NCBI RefSeq assembly: GCF_003217515.1
Contig: NZ_QJSX01000005.1
Span: 62,001-126,000, forward strand
Direction: 5' to 3'
Length of the DNA: 64,000 bases
DNA from: Deinococcus yavapaiensis KR-236
Lineage (GTDB): Bacteria > Deinococcota > Deinococci > Deinococcales > Deinococcaceae
Shown in pieces: positions 50,539 through 58,534 of this stretch. A program made the position numbers and the translations under genes. A model generated the notes under the pieces. It was not told where the DNA came from and searched no databases. It saw only the letters and a program-made list of their open reading frames with translations. The stretch's first letter is position 1, and the number at the start of each line of letters is the position of its first letter.

Positions 50539-51288
50539 TCACGTGCGCCTCCACGCGCGGAAGGTCGCAATCACCGCGGCGAGCACGCCGAGCACGGCGA
50601 GGATGAGCAGCAGGGTCGATCGGCGGTCGCGCAGTTGGCCGCCGGGCGGCAGGATGCGCGTGATGTACGCGCGCGCTTGATCGCCGACGAGGAGGACGTC
50701 CACGGGGCTCGGCATGCCCGCGCGCGGCACGAGCAGGTCGGACGAGCCACCCGCGACGCGCGGCGTGAGAAAGCCGCTCGACGTGAGAGGCGAGTAGATT
50801 CGGCTCGTCACCCAGTACGAGTACGACCGAGCAGGCAAATCGGTGTCGATGGAGACTTCGGTGCCGCGCCGAACAGCGGGCGTCGCGAGCGAGACTTCCT
50901 GAGTCTCTCCGTTCACGACGTGCCACGCCCGCGTGCGAAAGCCGCTGACTTGGTAGTGACGCTGCCAGCCGTCGCCGGGCGGCGTGACGAAGCCGGTGTC
51001 GGCGAGTCCTTGCTCGCCGCCCACGCTCGTCTTGACGAACACGTCGATGAGGGTGGAAGACCAGCCGCTCGGCGCGTTCCAGGGATTGGCGACGCCGCCG
51101 AGTCCCACGACGATGCGCACTCGTCCAGCGACGTTCTCGGCGCGCAGCTCGCGGATGTCGAGGCTGTTTTCGCTGCCTCCGACGAGGGCGGGCGGCGAGG
51201 TGTACGAGCCGTCACCCCGCGTATCACCCGCCGGATCCGTGATCGTAAGGAGCGCGGCGGCAACGAAGGGCATCGTGGCGAGAAGCAC
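50539..51288 (-). CDS. membrane-anchored protein with glucodextranase C-like domain
   Basis: A 249-residue exported protein. The N-terminal half matches the C-terminal module of glucodextranase: ITDPAGDTRGDGSYTSPP, later NPWNAPSGWSSTLIDVFVKT. That module is found in surface proteins and may bind carbohydrate. The C-terminus is a membrane helix (LLLILAVLGVLAAVIATF) followed by Arg residues. The start is placed at GTG 51288, because TATACT lies seven bases upstream and the hydrophobic leader begins there; longer frames exist. No catalytic domain is attached. Confidence 0.75.
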   Translation of the reverse strand: MLLATMPFVAAALLTITDPAGDTRGDGSYTSPPALVGGSENSLDIRELRAENVAGRVRIVVGLGGVANPWNAPSGWSSTLIDVFVKTSVGGEQGLADTGFVTPPGDGWQRHYQVSGFRTRAWHVVNGETQEVSLATPAVRRGTEVSIDTDLPARSYSYWVTSRIYSPLTSSGFLTPRVAGGSSDLLVPRAGMPSPVDVLLVGDQARAYITRILPPGGQLRDRRSTLLLILAVLGVLAAVIATFRAWRRT

Positions 51289-51295
51289 GAGGAGA

Positions 51296-51301
51296 AGTAT
51301 A
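51296..51301 (-). promoter_or_regulatory. -10 box deciding start of glucodextranase-C-like gene
   Basis: TATACT on the minus strand ends 7 bases before GTG 51288, inside the longer open frame, and supports the shorter start. Confidence 0.5.
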
Positions 51302-51439
51302 GGGCAGGGCCGGGAAACGGCGGGGCCTTCATCGTTGAAAAGGGCGCGTGACACATAGGCCAGAGAGTTTCTGATGGCGAACTGAAGGCGGGGCTCACAT
51401 GCTTCTCAAGATGAGCATCGGTTATAGTCCTCTTCACGT

Positions 51440-52291
51440 ATGGCTCGCTTCTCGAACACGGCGCGGCGCTCACTGTTGGCGTTGATGACCCTCTCGTGCT
51501 GCCTCAGCGCGGCGAACGCCGAGACGTACCGCGTTCGCGCGGGTGACACGCTCGACAGCATCGCAAAGCGGCAAGGCACGACCGTCGCCACTTTGCGTGC
51601 CCTCAATCCCAGGATCGGCGATCCTCGCTTTCTGCAAGCGGGGCAAGTCATCACCGTGAAGAGTCTGCCCAAGCAGGCGAGCGTGGCGAGCATTCCCGCC
51701 GCGCCGAAGTCCTACACGGTACGGGCGGGCGACACCTTGACGCGCATCGCTTCGCGCAACGGCCTCAACCTCGAGGCGTTGCGCGCCGCCAACCCCGCGT
51801 TGCGCGCGCCTTACACGCTCAAGGTGGGGCAAGTCGTGAATTTGCCGACCTCGAACCGCGTGGCCGCGTCGGGCGCGGGCAAGGTGAACACGGTCAGCAC
51901 GGCGAGCACCAATTGGTTGTGGCCGTTGCAAGGCCCCATCACGTCGGGGTTCGGGTACCGCGAATTCACGGTGTTCGGCAACCACGTTCACGAAGGCGTC
52001 GACATCGCCGCGACACCCGGATCGCCGATTCGCGCCGCGCGCGGCGGCACGGTCGTCGAAGCGCGCTTCGACATGAGAAACGGCTGGGGCGGCACGGTCG
52101 TGCTCGACCACGGCAACGGCTGGACGTCGCGCTACAGCCACGCGAGCGCCTTGCTCGTTCAGCCCGGCCAAGCCGTCGCGCCGGGCCAAGTCATCGCCCG
52201 GGTCGGCTCCACCGGCATCAGCACGGGGCCACACCTCGACTTCCGCATCTTCTATCAAGGCAAGGCCCTCGACCCGACGACCTTCCGCTGA
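51440..52291 (+). CDS. LysM-LysM-M23 cell-wall endopeptidase
   Basis: A 283-residue exported hydrolase. It has a signal peptide ending ANA, then two LysM peptidoglycan-binding repeats (about 28-72 with YRVRAGDTLDSIAKRQGT, and 90-133 with YTVRAGDTLTRIASRNGL), a linker and a C-terminal M23 LytM domain. Zinc ligands are in HEGVDIA near 180 and GPHLDFRI near 265, with the intervening RYSHAS near 235. It should cut peptide cross-links in murein. -10 TATAGT ends 10 bases before the ATG at 51440. Confidence 0.93.
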   Translation: MARFSNTARRSLLALMTLSCCLSAANAETYRVRAGDTLDSIAKRQGTTVATLRALNPRIGDPRFLQAGQVITVKSLPKQASVASIPAAPKSYTVRAGDTLTRIASRNGLNLEALRAANPALRAPYTLKVGQVVNLPTSNRVAASGAGKVNTVSTASTNWLWPLQGPITSGFGYREFTVFGNHVHEGVDIAATPGSPIRAARGGTVVEARFDMRNGWGGTVVLDHGNGWTSRYSHASALLVQPGQAVAPGQVIARVGSTGISTGPHLDFRIFYQGKALDPTTFR

Positions 52292-52298
52292 TCGAAAC

Positions 52299-52339
52299 CG
52301 AGGGGCGGAAACGACCAATGAAGTCGCTTCCGCCCCTCG
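52299..52339. terminator. bidirectional hairpin between convergent genes
   Basis: A 17-bp stem with one mismatch (CGAGGGGCGGAA / TTCCGCCCCTCG plus four inner pairs) lies between the M23 and yvcK stops. T tracts are weak (GTTTCGA on the minus side). Confidence 0.65.
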
Positions 52340-52341
52340 CG

Positions 52342-53661
52342 TTACTGAGAGCGGCCTTCGCGCGCGAGCAGTCTCAACAAGGCGGCAGCGAGCATTTCCG
52401 GATCGTGCTGACCGCTGTGCTCGCGCAGCAAGGAGGCGAGACGAACGCGCTGCCGAAAGTTGGCCGAGACGCCACGCGGCGACAAGAGGTGGGCGCCCGC
52501 TTGGGCGTAACGCTCTCGTACCCCCACGGTGACGGGCGAGGCGTTCACGAGCACCCAGTCGGCGGTGCGCCCCAGATGCTCGGCGAGGAGGCGCTCGTGG
52601 CCCTCGAGATCGATGCCGTCCGTTTCGCCCGGCTCGCTCATGATGTTGGCGACGTACACGACGCGCGCCGACGTGCGCCGTAGCGCCGCCGCGACGTCGG
52701 GCACCAGCACCGCTGGAATGAGCGACGTGAAGAGGCTGCCCGGACCGATCACGACGAGGTCGGCGTGTTCGATTGCCGCGATCACCTCGGGCAAGGCGCC
52801 CGCGTTCGGCGGGTCGAGGCTCATGCGCTCCACGCGCCGCCCTGCACGCTCGACGTGCAGCCGACTTTCCCCGCGCACGGTCTCCCCTCCCTCGAGATGC
52901 GCGACGAGCGTCGTGGACACGGGCGTGCTGGGGTACACGCGGCCGCGCACCCGCAAAACCTCGTGCACGTCGGTCATGGCGTTGGCGAGGCCGCCTTGCT
53001 CCTCGCTGAGGGTGGCGAGCATGAGGTTGCCGAAGGTGTGGCCGCTGATGCCCTCGCCGCGCTCGAAGCGGTGCAGCAGCAAGCGGGCGAGTACGGGCGA
53101 GTCGCTGAGGGCCGCGTAGCAGTCGGTGAGGTCACCCGGCGCGATCATTCCGAGCGCTTGTCGCAGGCGGCCCGAGGAACCGCCGTCGTCGGAAACCGTC
53201 ACGACCGCCGTGATGTTCGACGTGTACTGCTTGAGTCCCGACAGCAAGTTCGACAAGCCCGTGCCGCCACCGAGCGCCACGATCTTGGGGCCGCGCGCCA
53301 AGGCGCGCCGCACGTAGATGTGCTCGACGGCCACGTCGGGCTCCGTGCCGACCGAGCGCAACAAACTGCGGTTGAGCATCACGACGCTCGACATCGCGCC
53401 GACCACGCCGACGATCATCGCGAGGGTGCCGAGCGTCCACGTCGGAACGCCGTCGGGAAGACGCAGCGAGCTGAGCCACAAAATCACGCGCGTTCCCACG
53501 AAGTCGAGCGGGCCCGTCCACGCGAAGTACATGAAGCCCACGGGAACGATCAGCACGCACAAGATCAAAACGAAAAACCAGCGTTTGACGCCCATGCCGG
53601 GCACCATCCACTTCGCGGCGCGCCCCGCCGAGTCCCGAACGCCGCGCGCGCTTCGTTTCAC
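52342..53661 (-). CDS. yvcK: YvcK/CofD-like protein with two N-terminal membrane helices
   Basis: A 439-residue protein. Two N-terminal hydrophobic segments (about 20-45 and 60-85) are followed by the CofD-like core with IVALGGGTGLSNLLSGLKQYT, TVSDDGGSSGRLR and IGPGSLFTSLIPALLV-type motifs (here PAVLV). YvcK binds UDP-GlcNAc and links carbon status to cell-wall synthesis in Firmicutes. The start is GTG 53661, overlapping the rapZ stop as GTGA; this adds about 24 residues to the alternative ATG start. whiA, the usual third neighbour in Gram-positives, is absent. Confidence 0.9.
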   Translation of the reverse strand: MKRSARGVRDSAGRAAKWMVPGMGVKRWFFVLILCVLIVPVGFMYFAWTGPLDFVGTRVILWLSSLRLPDGVPTWTLGTLAMIVGVVGAMSSVVMLNRSLLRSVGTEPDVAVEHIYVRRALARGPKIVALGGGTGLSNLLSGLKQYTSNITAVVTVSDDGGSSGRLRQALGMIAPGDLTDCYAALSDSPVLARLLLHRFERGEGISGHTFGNLMLATLSEEQGGLANAMTDVHEVLRVRGRVYPSTPVSTTLVAHLEGGETVRGESRLHVERAGRRVERMSLDPPNAGALPEVIAAIEHADLVVIGPGSLFTSLIPAVLVPDVAAALRRTSARVVYVANIMSEPGETDGIDLEGHERLLAEHLGRTADWVLVNASPVTVGVRERYAQAGAHLLSPRGVSANFRQRVRLASLLREHSGQHDPEMLAAALLRLLAREGRSQ

Positions 53662-54494
53662 GCCGACTCGCCCTTGCCGATGTCGCGGTGCTCCACGACG
53701 CGCGCGCCGAGATCCTCGAGGTCTGCCACCAGGCGCTCCGTAACGGCGACGCTGCGGTGCTGTCCGCCCGTGCAACCGATCGCGACGTTGTACGTGCGCC
53801 GTCCCGCCTCGCGCGCGCGCGAGGCGGAAACGCGAACGAAGTCGCGCAGTTGCAGATAGTACGCGTCTCCTTGCGAGAAAACGCGCTCGACGACGTCCGC
53901 CTCCAATCCGGTGCGGTGGCGCAACTCGGGGTCGTAATACGGATTGGGCAGCGAGCGAACGTCCAGCACGAGGTCGGCGTCGCGAGGCGGCGCGTGCTTG
54001 AAGCCGAAGGACACCAGCCGAACTTCGAAGCTGCGCCCACCTTGCACGAGGTCGAGCACCCGCTCGGCGAGCGTACGAACCGTGAGCGCCGTCGTGTCGA
54101 TGATCGTGTCCGCACGTTCGCGCAACACGCCGAGCAGGTCGCGTTCTTGACGAAAGTCCGTGGTGAGGCTCGCCTCGCCGAGCGGATGCGTTCGGCGCGT
54201 GAGGTTGTAGCGCGAAAGCAACACCTCGTCGTTGGCCTCCAGATAAATCAATCGAACGTGGCCGCGCGCGCGAAGTCGCGACCAGTACAACGGCAACTCG
54301 CCGAGAAAAGCGCGCGTGCGCGCGTCCGTGCACACCGCGACCTTTTCCAGCCGCTGCGTCTCGGCGAGGACGTACAATCGCTCCCACAATTCGGGCGGCA
54401 CGTTGTCCGACACGAAAAAGCCCGCGTCCTCCAAGGTGCGCAGGGCCGAACTCTTTCCGGACCCCGACAGGCCCGACACCACCACGAACTCCAT
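53658..54494 (-). CDS. rapZ: RapZ-type RNase adapter / nucleotide-binding protein
   Basis: A 278-residue P-loop protein. The Walker A motif is SGLSGSGKSS at the N-terminus, with DNVPPELW near 33 and the conserved C-terminal block NVAIGCTGGQHRSV. In E. coli RapZ controls glmS via small RNA decay, but the Gram-positive role differs. It is translationally coupled to yvcK. TATAGT lies six bases before the ATG, giving a leaderless transcript divergent from recF. Confidence 0.93.
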   Translation of the reverse strand: MEFVVVSGLSGSGKSSALRTLEDAGFFVSDNVPPELWERLYVLAETQRLEKVAVCTDARTRAFLGELPLYWSRLRARGHVRLIYLEANDEVLLSRYNLTRRTHPLGEASLTTDFRQERDLLGVLRERADTIIDTTALTVRTLAERVLDLVQGGRSFEVRLVSFGFKHAPPRDADLVLDVRSLPNPYYDPELRHRTGLEADVVERVFSQGDAYYLQLRDFVRVSASRAREAGRRTYNVAIGCTGGQHRSVAVTERLVADLEDLGARVVEHRDIGKGESA

Positions 54495-54500
54495 GACCTC

Positions 54501-54506
54501 ACTATA
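54501..54506 (-). promoter_or_regulatory. -10 box of rapZ (leaderless)
   Basis: TATAGT on the minus strand ends 6 bases before the ATG at 54494. Confidence 0.65.
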
Positions 54507-54556
54507 GAGTTCGCGCCTTCGCGCGGACGGGAAGCTCTTCACGGACGTTCATCCTC

Positions 54557-54562
54557 TAGAAT
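54557..54562 (+). promoter_or_regulatory. -10 box of recF (leaderless)
   Basis: TAGAAT ends 6 bases before the GTG at 54569; there is no Shine-Dalgarno. Confidence 0.65.
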
Positions 54563-54568
54563 GCCTCC

Positions 54569-55600
54569 GTGCGCCTTCGCACCCTCACCACCTTGCACTA
54601 CCGCAACCTCGCGCCGAGCGACCTCGCTTTTCCGGCGGGCGTCGTCAGCATCGCCGGACCGAACGGAGCGGGCAAGACGAACCTTTTGGAGTCGGTGTAC
54701 CTCGTGTGCACGGGTCTCACGGACGCCGCGAAGCTGGAGCAGCTCGTGCGGCGCGGCGAGCGCGAAGCGTACGTTCGCGCCGACCTTTTGCGAATCGACG
54801 GCGAGAGCCGCTTGGAAGTCGGCCTCGGCCGCGGGCGGCGGGCGTACAAGGTGGACGGCGTCCGCGTGCGCACAAACGCCCTCTTGCGTGGCAGCGCCGT
54901 GTGGGTGCGGCCCGAGGACAGCGACCTCGTGCTGGGCTCGCCGGGCGGACGCCGCGCTTTCCTCGACGCGCTGCTCAGCCGCATGAGCGCTCGCTACGCA
55001 CATCAGCTCGCGTTGTACGAGCGCAACCTCGCGCAGCGCAACGCGGCGCTGCGCGCCGAGGAGCGGCACGACCTCGGCGTGTGGGACGCGGGCGTTTCGA
55101 GCATTGGCTCGGAAATCATGGCGTTGCGGCGGCGCGTCAGCGCGAGGTTGGAGCCGTTGGCGCGGGAAGCGCACGTGGCTCTCGGCGGGCACAAGGACTT
55201 GCGGTTGAGCCTCGTGGAGACGACGACGCCCGAATCGTTCGTGCAAGACTTGGCGGCGCGGCGCTCGGAGGAGTTCGCGCGCGGCTCGACGGTGATCGGT
55301 CCGCACCGGGACGACCTCGCCATTTCGCTCGACGGCTTGCCGAGCGGCGACTACGCGAGTCGCGGCGAGGCGCGCACGATCGCGCTCGCGCTTCGCAAGG
55401 CGGAACTTGATTTGCTGACCGAGCGGTACGGCGAGCCGCCCGTGCTGCTCGTCGACGATTGGGCGGCCGAACTCGACCCGAGTCGGCGAGCGTTTTTGCT
55501 CGATCTCGCGCGAAGCGTGCCGCAAGCGCTCGTGACGGGCACGGAGGACGTGCCGAACGCCTCCTTGCACCTTCGGGCGCACGAGGGGATGTTTTCGTGA
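54569..55600 (+). CDS. recF: DNA replication and repair protein RecF
   Basis: A 343-residue SMC-like ATPase that helps load RecA at gapped or broken DNA through RecFOR. Walker A is GPNGAGKTN near residue 32. The ABC signature is YASRGEARTIALALRKAEL near 265, with Walker B PVLLVDDWAAELD near 290. RecFOR is the main recombination-loading pathway in Deinococcus, which lacks RecBC, so recF and recO here are presumably important for repair. The start is GTG 54569 (leaderless). The stop overlaps the DciA-like gene as GTGA. Confidence 0.95.
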   Translation: MRLRTLTTLHYRNLAPSDLAFPAGVVSIAGPNGAGKTNLLESVYLVCTGLTDAAKLEQLVRRGEREAYVRADLLRIDGESRLEVGLGRGRRAYKVDGVRVRTNALLRGSAVWVRPEDSDLVLGSPGGRRAFLDALLSRMSARYAHQLALYERNLAQRNAALRAEERHDLGVWDAGVSSIGSEIMALRRRVSARLEPLAREAHVALGGHKDLRLSLVETTTPESFVQDLAARRSEEFARGSTVIGPHRDDLAISLDGLPSGDYASRGEARTIALALRKAELDLLTERYGEPPVLLVDDWAAELDPSRRAFLLDLARSVPQALVTGTEDVPNASLHLRAHEGMFS

Positions 55601-56448
55601 AGAACGCGCGGCGCGGCATGATGGACGTCGGCTCGCTGATGCAGCGCACTCTGGCGCGCAACCGCCTTGGGCGCGGCGTGGAGCGCGCGCGCGCGATTCT
55701 CGTGTGGCCCGAGGTCGTCGGGCCGGAACTCGGACGCATGACGCGCGCGAAGCGGGTAGAGCGCGGTGTCTTGTACGTCGAGGCGAGCGACTCGATTCTC
55801 GCGAACTTCCTGACGATGCAGCGCTCGCTGTTCTTGACGAAGCTGCGCGGTTACCTCGACGACGAGTCGGTGAGCGACGTGCGCTTCTCGGTCGGCACTT
55901 GGACGCTCGAAACGCCGCCGCCGCCGCCTCTGCCGTTGCCCGCGCCCGACGAGGCGCGCGCGCGCCGCATGGTGAAGGCGGTGGACGGCGATTTGCGCGA
56001 TCCGGCGTTGCGAGCGGCTGAGGCCGTGACGCGCGCGCGCCTTTGGCGTGAGCAGCAAGGATGGACGTCGTGTCCGGTGTGCGGCGTGCCGAGCCGCGTG
56101 GTGCCGTGCCTGCCGTGCGCGCGCCTGCTGCAAGATCCACAGATTCGCGAGGCGGCGCGACAACTCGCGCGGCGACCCGAACGCTTGGAGGCGCTCACGG
56201 CGACGTTCGGCGAGACCGAGATGGACGCCGCGCGCTTCCTCGTGATGTCGGACCTCGGAGAGCAACTCGCAGCGCTCGCGCTCGAATGCGTGGAATCGGG
56301 CGGCGCCGCCGAGTACAAGGAGTTTTTGCGGGCGACGGCCGACATCTGGCTGAGCTTGCATCATCGCAAGCCGCGCGGCGCGCTCACGCCCGGCGACGTG
56401 CAGGCGTTGCCCGACCGCGTACGGCGCGTGTTGACGGCGGGACGGTGA
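55597..56448 (+). CDS. DciA-like (DUF721) protein with C-terminal zinc ribbon
   Basis: A 283-residue protein. The N-terminal 110 residues resemble DUF721/DciA, the helicase-operating factor found in bacteria lacking DnaC (RARAILVWPEVVGPELGRMTRAKRVERGVLYVEASDS). After a Pro-rich linker comes an added domain with CPVCGVPSRVVPCLPC, a four-cysteine zinc ribbon, and helices to the end. Standard DciA proteins lack this zinc module. GTG 55597 overlaps the recF stop, matching the recF-DUF721 pairing seen in actinobacterial origin regions; dnaA, dnaN and gyrB are not here. Confidence 0.8.
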   Translation: MKNARRGMMDVGSLMQRTLARNRLGRGVERARAILVWPEVVGPELGRMTRAKRVERGVLYVEASDSILANFLTMQRSLFLTKLRGYLDDESVSDVRFSVGTWTLETPPPPPLPLPAPDEARARRMVKAVDGDLRDPALRAAEAVTRARLWREQQGWTSCPVCGVPSRVVPCLPCARLLQDPQIREAARQLARRPERLEALTATFGETEMDAARFLVMSDLGEQLAALALECVESGGAAEYKEFLRATADIWLSLHHRKPRGALTPGDVQALPDRVRRVLTAGR

Positions 56449-56464
56449 CGACCGCGGTCGACAG

Positions 56465-56497
56465 AAAGCCGGCGGCCAAGTGCTGGCCGCCGGCTTT
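56465..56497. terminator. bidirectional terminator
   Basis: A 14-bp perfect stem (AAAGCCGGCGGCCA / TGGCCGCCGGCTTT) with a 5-base loop, between the convergent DciA-like and gfh1 genes. A/T ends on both sides let it work in either direction. Confidence 0.9.
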
Positions 56498-56515
56498 CGT
56501 CCGTTTTCCTGCCGT

Positions 56516-56995
56516 TCAGTACTCGACGCTCTTCACTTTGTACTTCGCTTGACGCGCGCCGAGGTTGACGACGAAGGACTCGCCCGCCTTTTTGCCGAGC
56601 AGGGCCGTGCCGACCGGCGAGTCGTCGCTGATCTTCGGGAGGCCGCCGCCGAGCACGGACGCTTCGGGCGCGCTCACGAGTTGCACGCGCATTTCCCTCT
56701 TGGAGTTCTCGTCAACCAGCACCACGATCGCGCCGAGGCTGGCGCGGCCCTCGTCGCCGTTCGCGCCTTCCATGATCACCGCGCGCGCGAGGGTGTCTTC
56801 GAGTTCGTCGATGCGCGCTTCGATGTTCATCTTCTCGCGCTTGGCGTCTTCCAAGCCGCTGTCTTCGTAATCGGCGGCGTTCTCGAGTTGCTCTTGCAGA
56901 ATACGGGTTGCTTCGGCGAGGCGCTGCTGCTCGTTCGCGAGCGTCTTTTGAAGTCGCTCGTAACCTTCGCGGGTCAGTTTGATTTCTCGTGCCAC
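56516..56995 (-). CDS. gfh1: Gre factor homologue Gfh1
   Basis: A 159-residue Gre-fold protein. The coiled coil (5-75) has the tip AADYEDSGLEDAK, closely matching the Asp-rich tip of Thermus Gfh1 (DDYDDSGLE) and unlike GreA's GDLSEN. The C-terminal domain has ISDDSPVGTALLGKKAGE, typical of the family. Gfh1 enters the RNA polymerase secondary channel and inhibits or pauses it instead of stimulating cleavage. GGAGGAC precedes the ATG at 56995. The leader is long, with a possible promoter TTGTCG-17-CACAAT upstream. Confidence 0.9.
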   Translation of the reverse strand: MAREIKLTREGYERLQKTLANEQQRLAEATRILQEQLENAADYEDSGLEDAKREKMNIEARIDELEDTLARAVIMEGANGDEGRASLGAIVVLVDENSKREMRVQLVSAPEASVLGGGLPKISDDSPVGTALLGKKAGESFVVNLGARQAKYKVKSVEY

Positions 56996-57235
56996 GATGT
57001 CCTCCTGAACTTCCGGTCGTTCTGCGAAAAGACCGCCCCCTCGTGCGGCTCTTCACCCCTCACGCGGGCGCTTGCCGCGTGTTCAGCGCATCGCCTCGCT
57101 CCGGGAAGTCGTTTGATCGCCGTATTGTGCCACAAAGCAGGAAAGGCGACAACGAAAAGTGTTGTTCGACTTTCGTGAGAATGTGGTCTCAAAACGGGGA
57201 GAGTCGGCAACGTTTCGCGGCCATGGCGGCGCCCT

Positions 57236-57604
57236 TCAGGCCTCGCTCAGCAAGCGGTCGGCGAGTTGGGCCAAGCTGGTGTGGCCGCCGCGGTCTTGGC
57301 AGTGGCGCGTCGAGAGGCACAAGGTGACGTAGCGGTAGCGTCGCACGCCCGCTTCGACGCGGTAGATGCCAACGTCGCCACGCGAACGCGTGGTGTGGCA
57401 GAGGTCGCAGTGGCAGGCGTTCTTGCCGACCGCGTCGACCGGATGCAACTCGACGAGGCGTCCGCCGCGCACGAGGGCGAGTTTGCCGTCGCCGACCGGG
57501 AAAAGTCCGAGGGTGGCCTTTTTCGTGCCACCCTCGCCAAACTCCCTTCTCGCGGTTTCAGGAAAGAGTTCGAGCAAGAGGTCACGCTCGCTGTGGCTGT
57601 TCAT
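57236..57604 (-). CDS. FusB/FBP-like zinc-binding protein
   Basis: A 122-residue protein. Cysteines in CHCDLCHTTRSRG near 68-76 and CLSTRHCQDRGGH near 99-106 form a treble-clef-like site resembling the C-terminal FBP zinc domain of FusB, the EF-G-binding fusidic acid resistance protein. The N-terminal half is short and unlike FusB's helical bundle. -10 TATACT ends 8 bases before the ATG at 57604. It could rescue EF-G or be an RNA-binding protein; the family call is moderate. Confidence 0.62.
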   Translation of the reverse strand: MNSHSERDLLLELFPETARREFGEGGTKKATLGLFPVGDGKLALVRGGRLVELHPVDAVGKNACHCDLCHTTRSRGDVGIYRVEAGVRRYRYVTLCLSTRHCQDRGGHTSLAQLADRLLSEA

Positions 57605-57612
57605 TGGTTGGC

Positions 57613-57618
57613 AGTATA
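57613..57618 (-). promoter_or_regulatory. -10 box of FBP-like gene
   Basis: TATACT on the minus strand ends 8 bases before the ATG at 57604; a TATTTT hexamer lies 17 bases further upstream. Confidence 0.5.
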
Positions 57619-57727
57619 AAGAACACCTCTGCGCCAAAATACCGGAGCCGTCACGTTGAACTCGACTCACTCGTTATGCCATAGGCGTAACGTGCCAGGC
57701 TCACGTCGCCCCTTCCGAACTCCCTGA

Positions 57728-57733
57728 TACACT
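57728..57733 (+). promoter_or_regulatory. -10 box of recO (leaderless)
   Basis: TACACT ends 6 bases before the GTG at 57740; there is no Shine-Dalgarno. Confidence 0.6.
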
Positions 57734-57739
57734 ACGAAC

Positions 57740-58483
57740 GTGGCTTCGCGCTCCACCAATCGCAGTGGCATCATCATTCGGCGGCACGTCCTGCCCGCCG
57801 GAGACGTTCTCCTGACCTTGCTCACCCAGCAAGGCAAGTTGCGCTGCATCGCGCGCTCGGGCGTTCGGGGAGGCAACAAGAGCCTCATCAACCTCTTTCA
57901 GCACATCGCGCTCTCGGTGTACGCCACGCCCAACAGCGATCTTCCGACCGTGCAGCAAGTCGCGCTCGAAGGCGCCTTGCCGAAGCTCACCGATCCCGAG
58001 CGGTACGGATACGCGCACCTCATGGCGGAACTCGCCGACACGCTCTTTCAAGAAGGCGAACACAGCGAGGCGGCCTTCGAGCTGTTCGCGGGCGCCCTGC
58101 GCGGCATCTCGCATCACGCCGATCCCGAGTTCGTCGCGCTCGTGATGAGCTACAAATTGTTGATCTTGGCGGGCTTCGTGCCGCGGGCGTCGACTTGCGC
58201 TCGCTGCGGGTCGAGCGATCCGCGGCACCCGGACCCGCTGAGTGGCCATTTGGTGTGCGCCGCGTGCGCCGAACTCGCTCCGCTGCCCAACGCGGTCGTG
58301 CGCTTTTTGCGTGACGTGCCCAAACAGAGCGTGCGCCTCCTGATGCAAGCGCCCGTTCCGGCGGCGCAACGACTCGCCTTGTGGCGCGCGTTGGAACGCT
58401 TCGTCACCCTGCACGTCGGCGAGGTGCGATCTTGGCGAGGACTGCCGCACGAGAGTCGCTGGGGGCTCAGCGCGGGCCCTTGA
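57740..58483 (+). CDS. recO: DNA repair protein RecO
   Basis: A 247-residue recombination mediator that anneals ssDNA and helps RecR load RecA onto SSB-coated DNA. The N-terminal OB fold covers residues 1-80 (GIIIRRHVLPAGDVLLTLLT; GKLRCIARSGVRG). A four-cysteine zinc site lies near 152-177 (CARCGSSD and CAAC), as in D. radiodurans RecO, followed by helices. The start is GTG 57740 with a leaderless-type -10. It stands alone, unlike the era-recO pairs of many bacteria. Confidence 0.93.
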   Translation: MASRSTNRSGIIIRRHVLPAGDVLLTLLTQQGKLRCIARSGVRGGNKSLINLFQHIALSVYATPNSDLPTVQQVALEGALPKLTDPERYGYAHLMAELADTLFQEGEHSEAAFELFAGALRGISHHADPEFVALVMSYKLLILAGFVPRASTCARCGSSDPRHPDPLSGHLVCAACAELAPLPNAVVRFLRDVPKQSVRLLMQAPVPAAQRLALWRALERFVTLHVGEVRSWRGLPHESRWGLSAGP

Positions 58484-58534
58484 AGTTGAAAATTATGTAA
58501 GAAAGCTGTGATGCGAGAATGTGAAAAATACGTC

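Noticed and set aside
52342..54387. Extension of YvcK to 681 residues through rapZ
   Set aside because: The extra region is the out-of-frame shadow of rapZ; GTG 53661 with the GTGA overlap is the sensible start.
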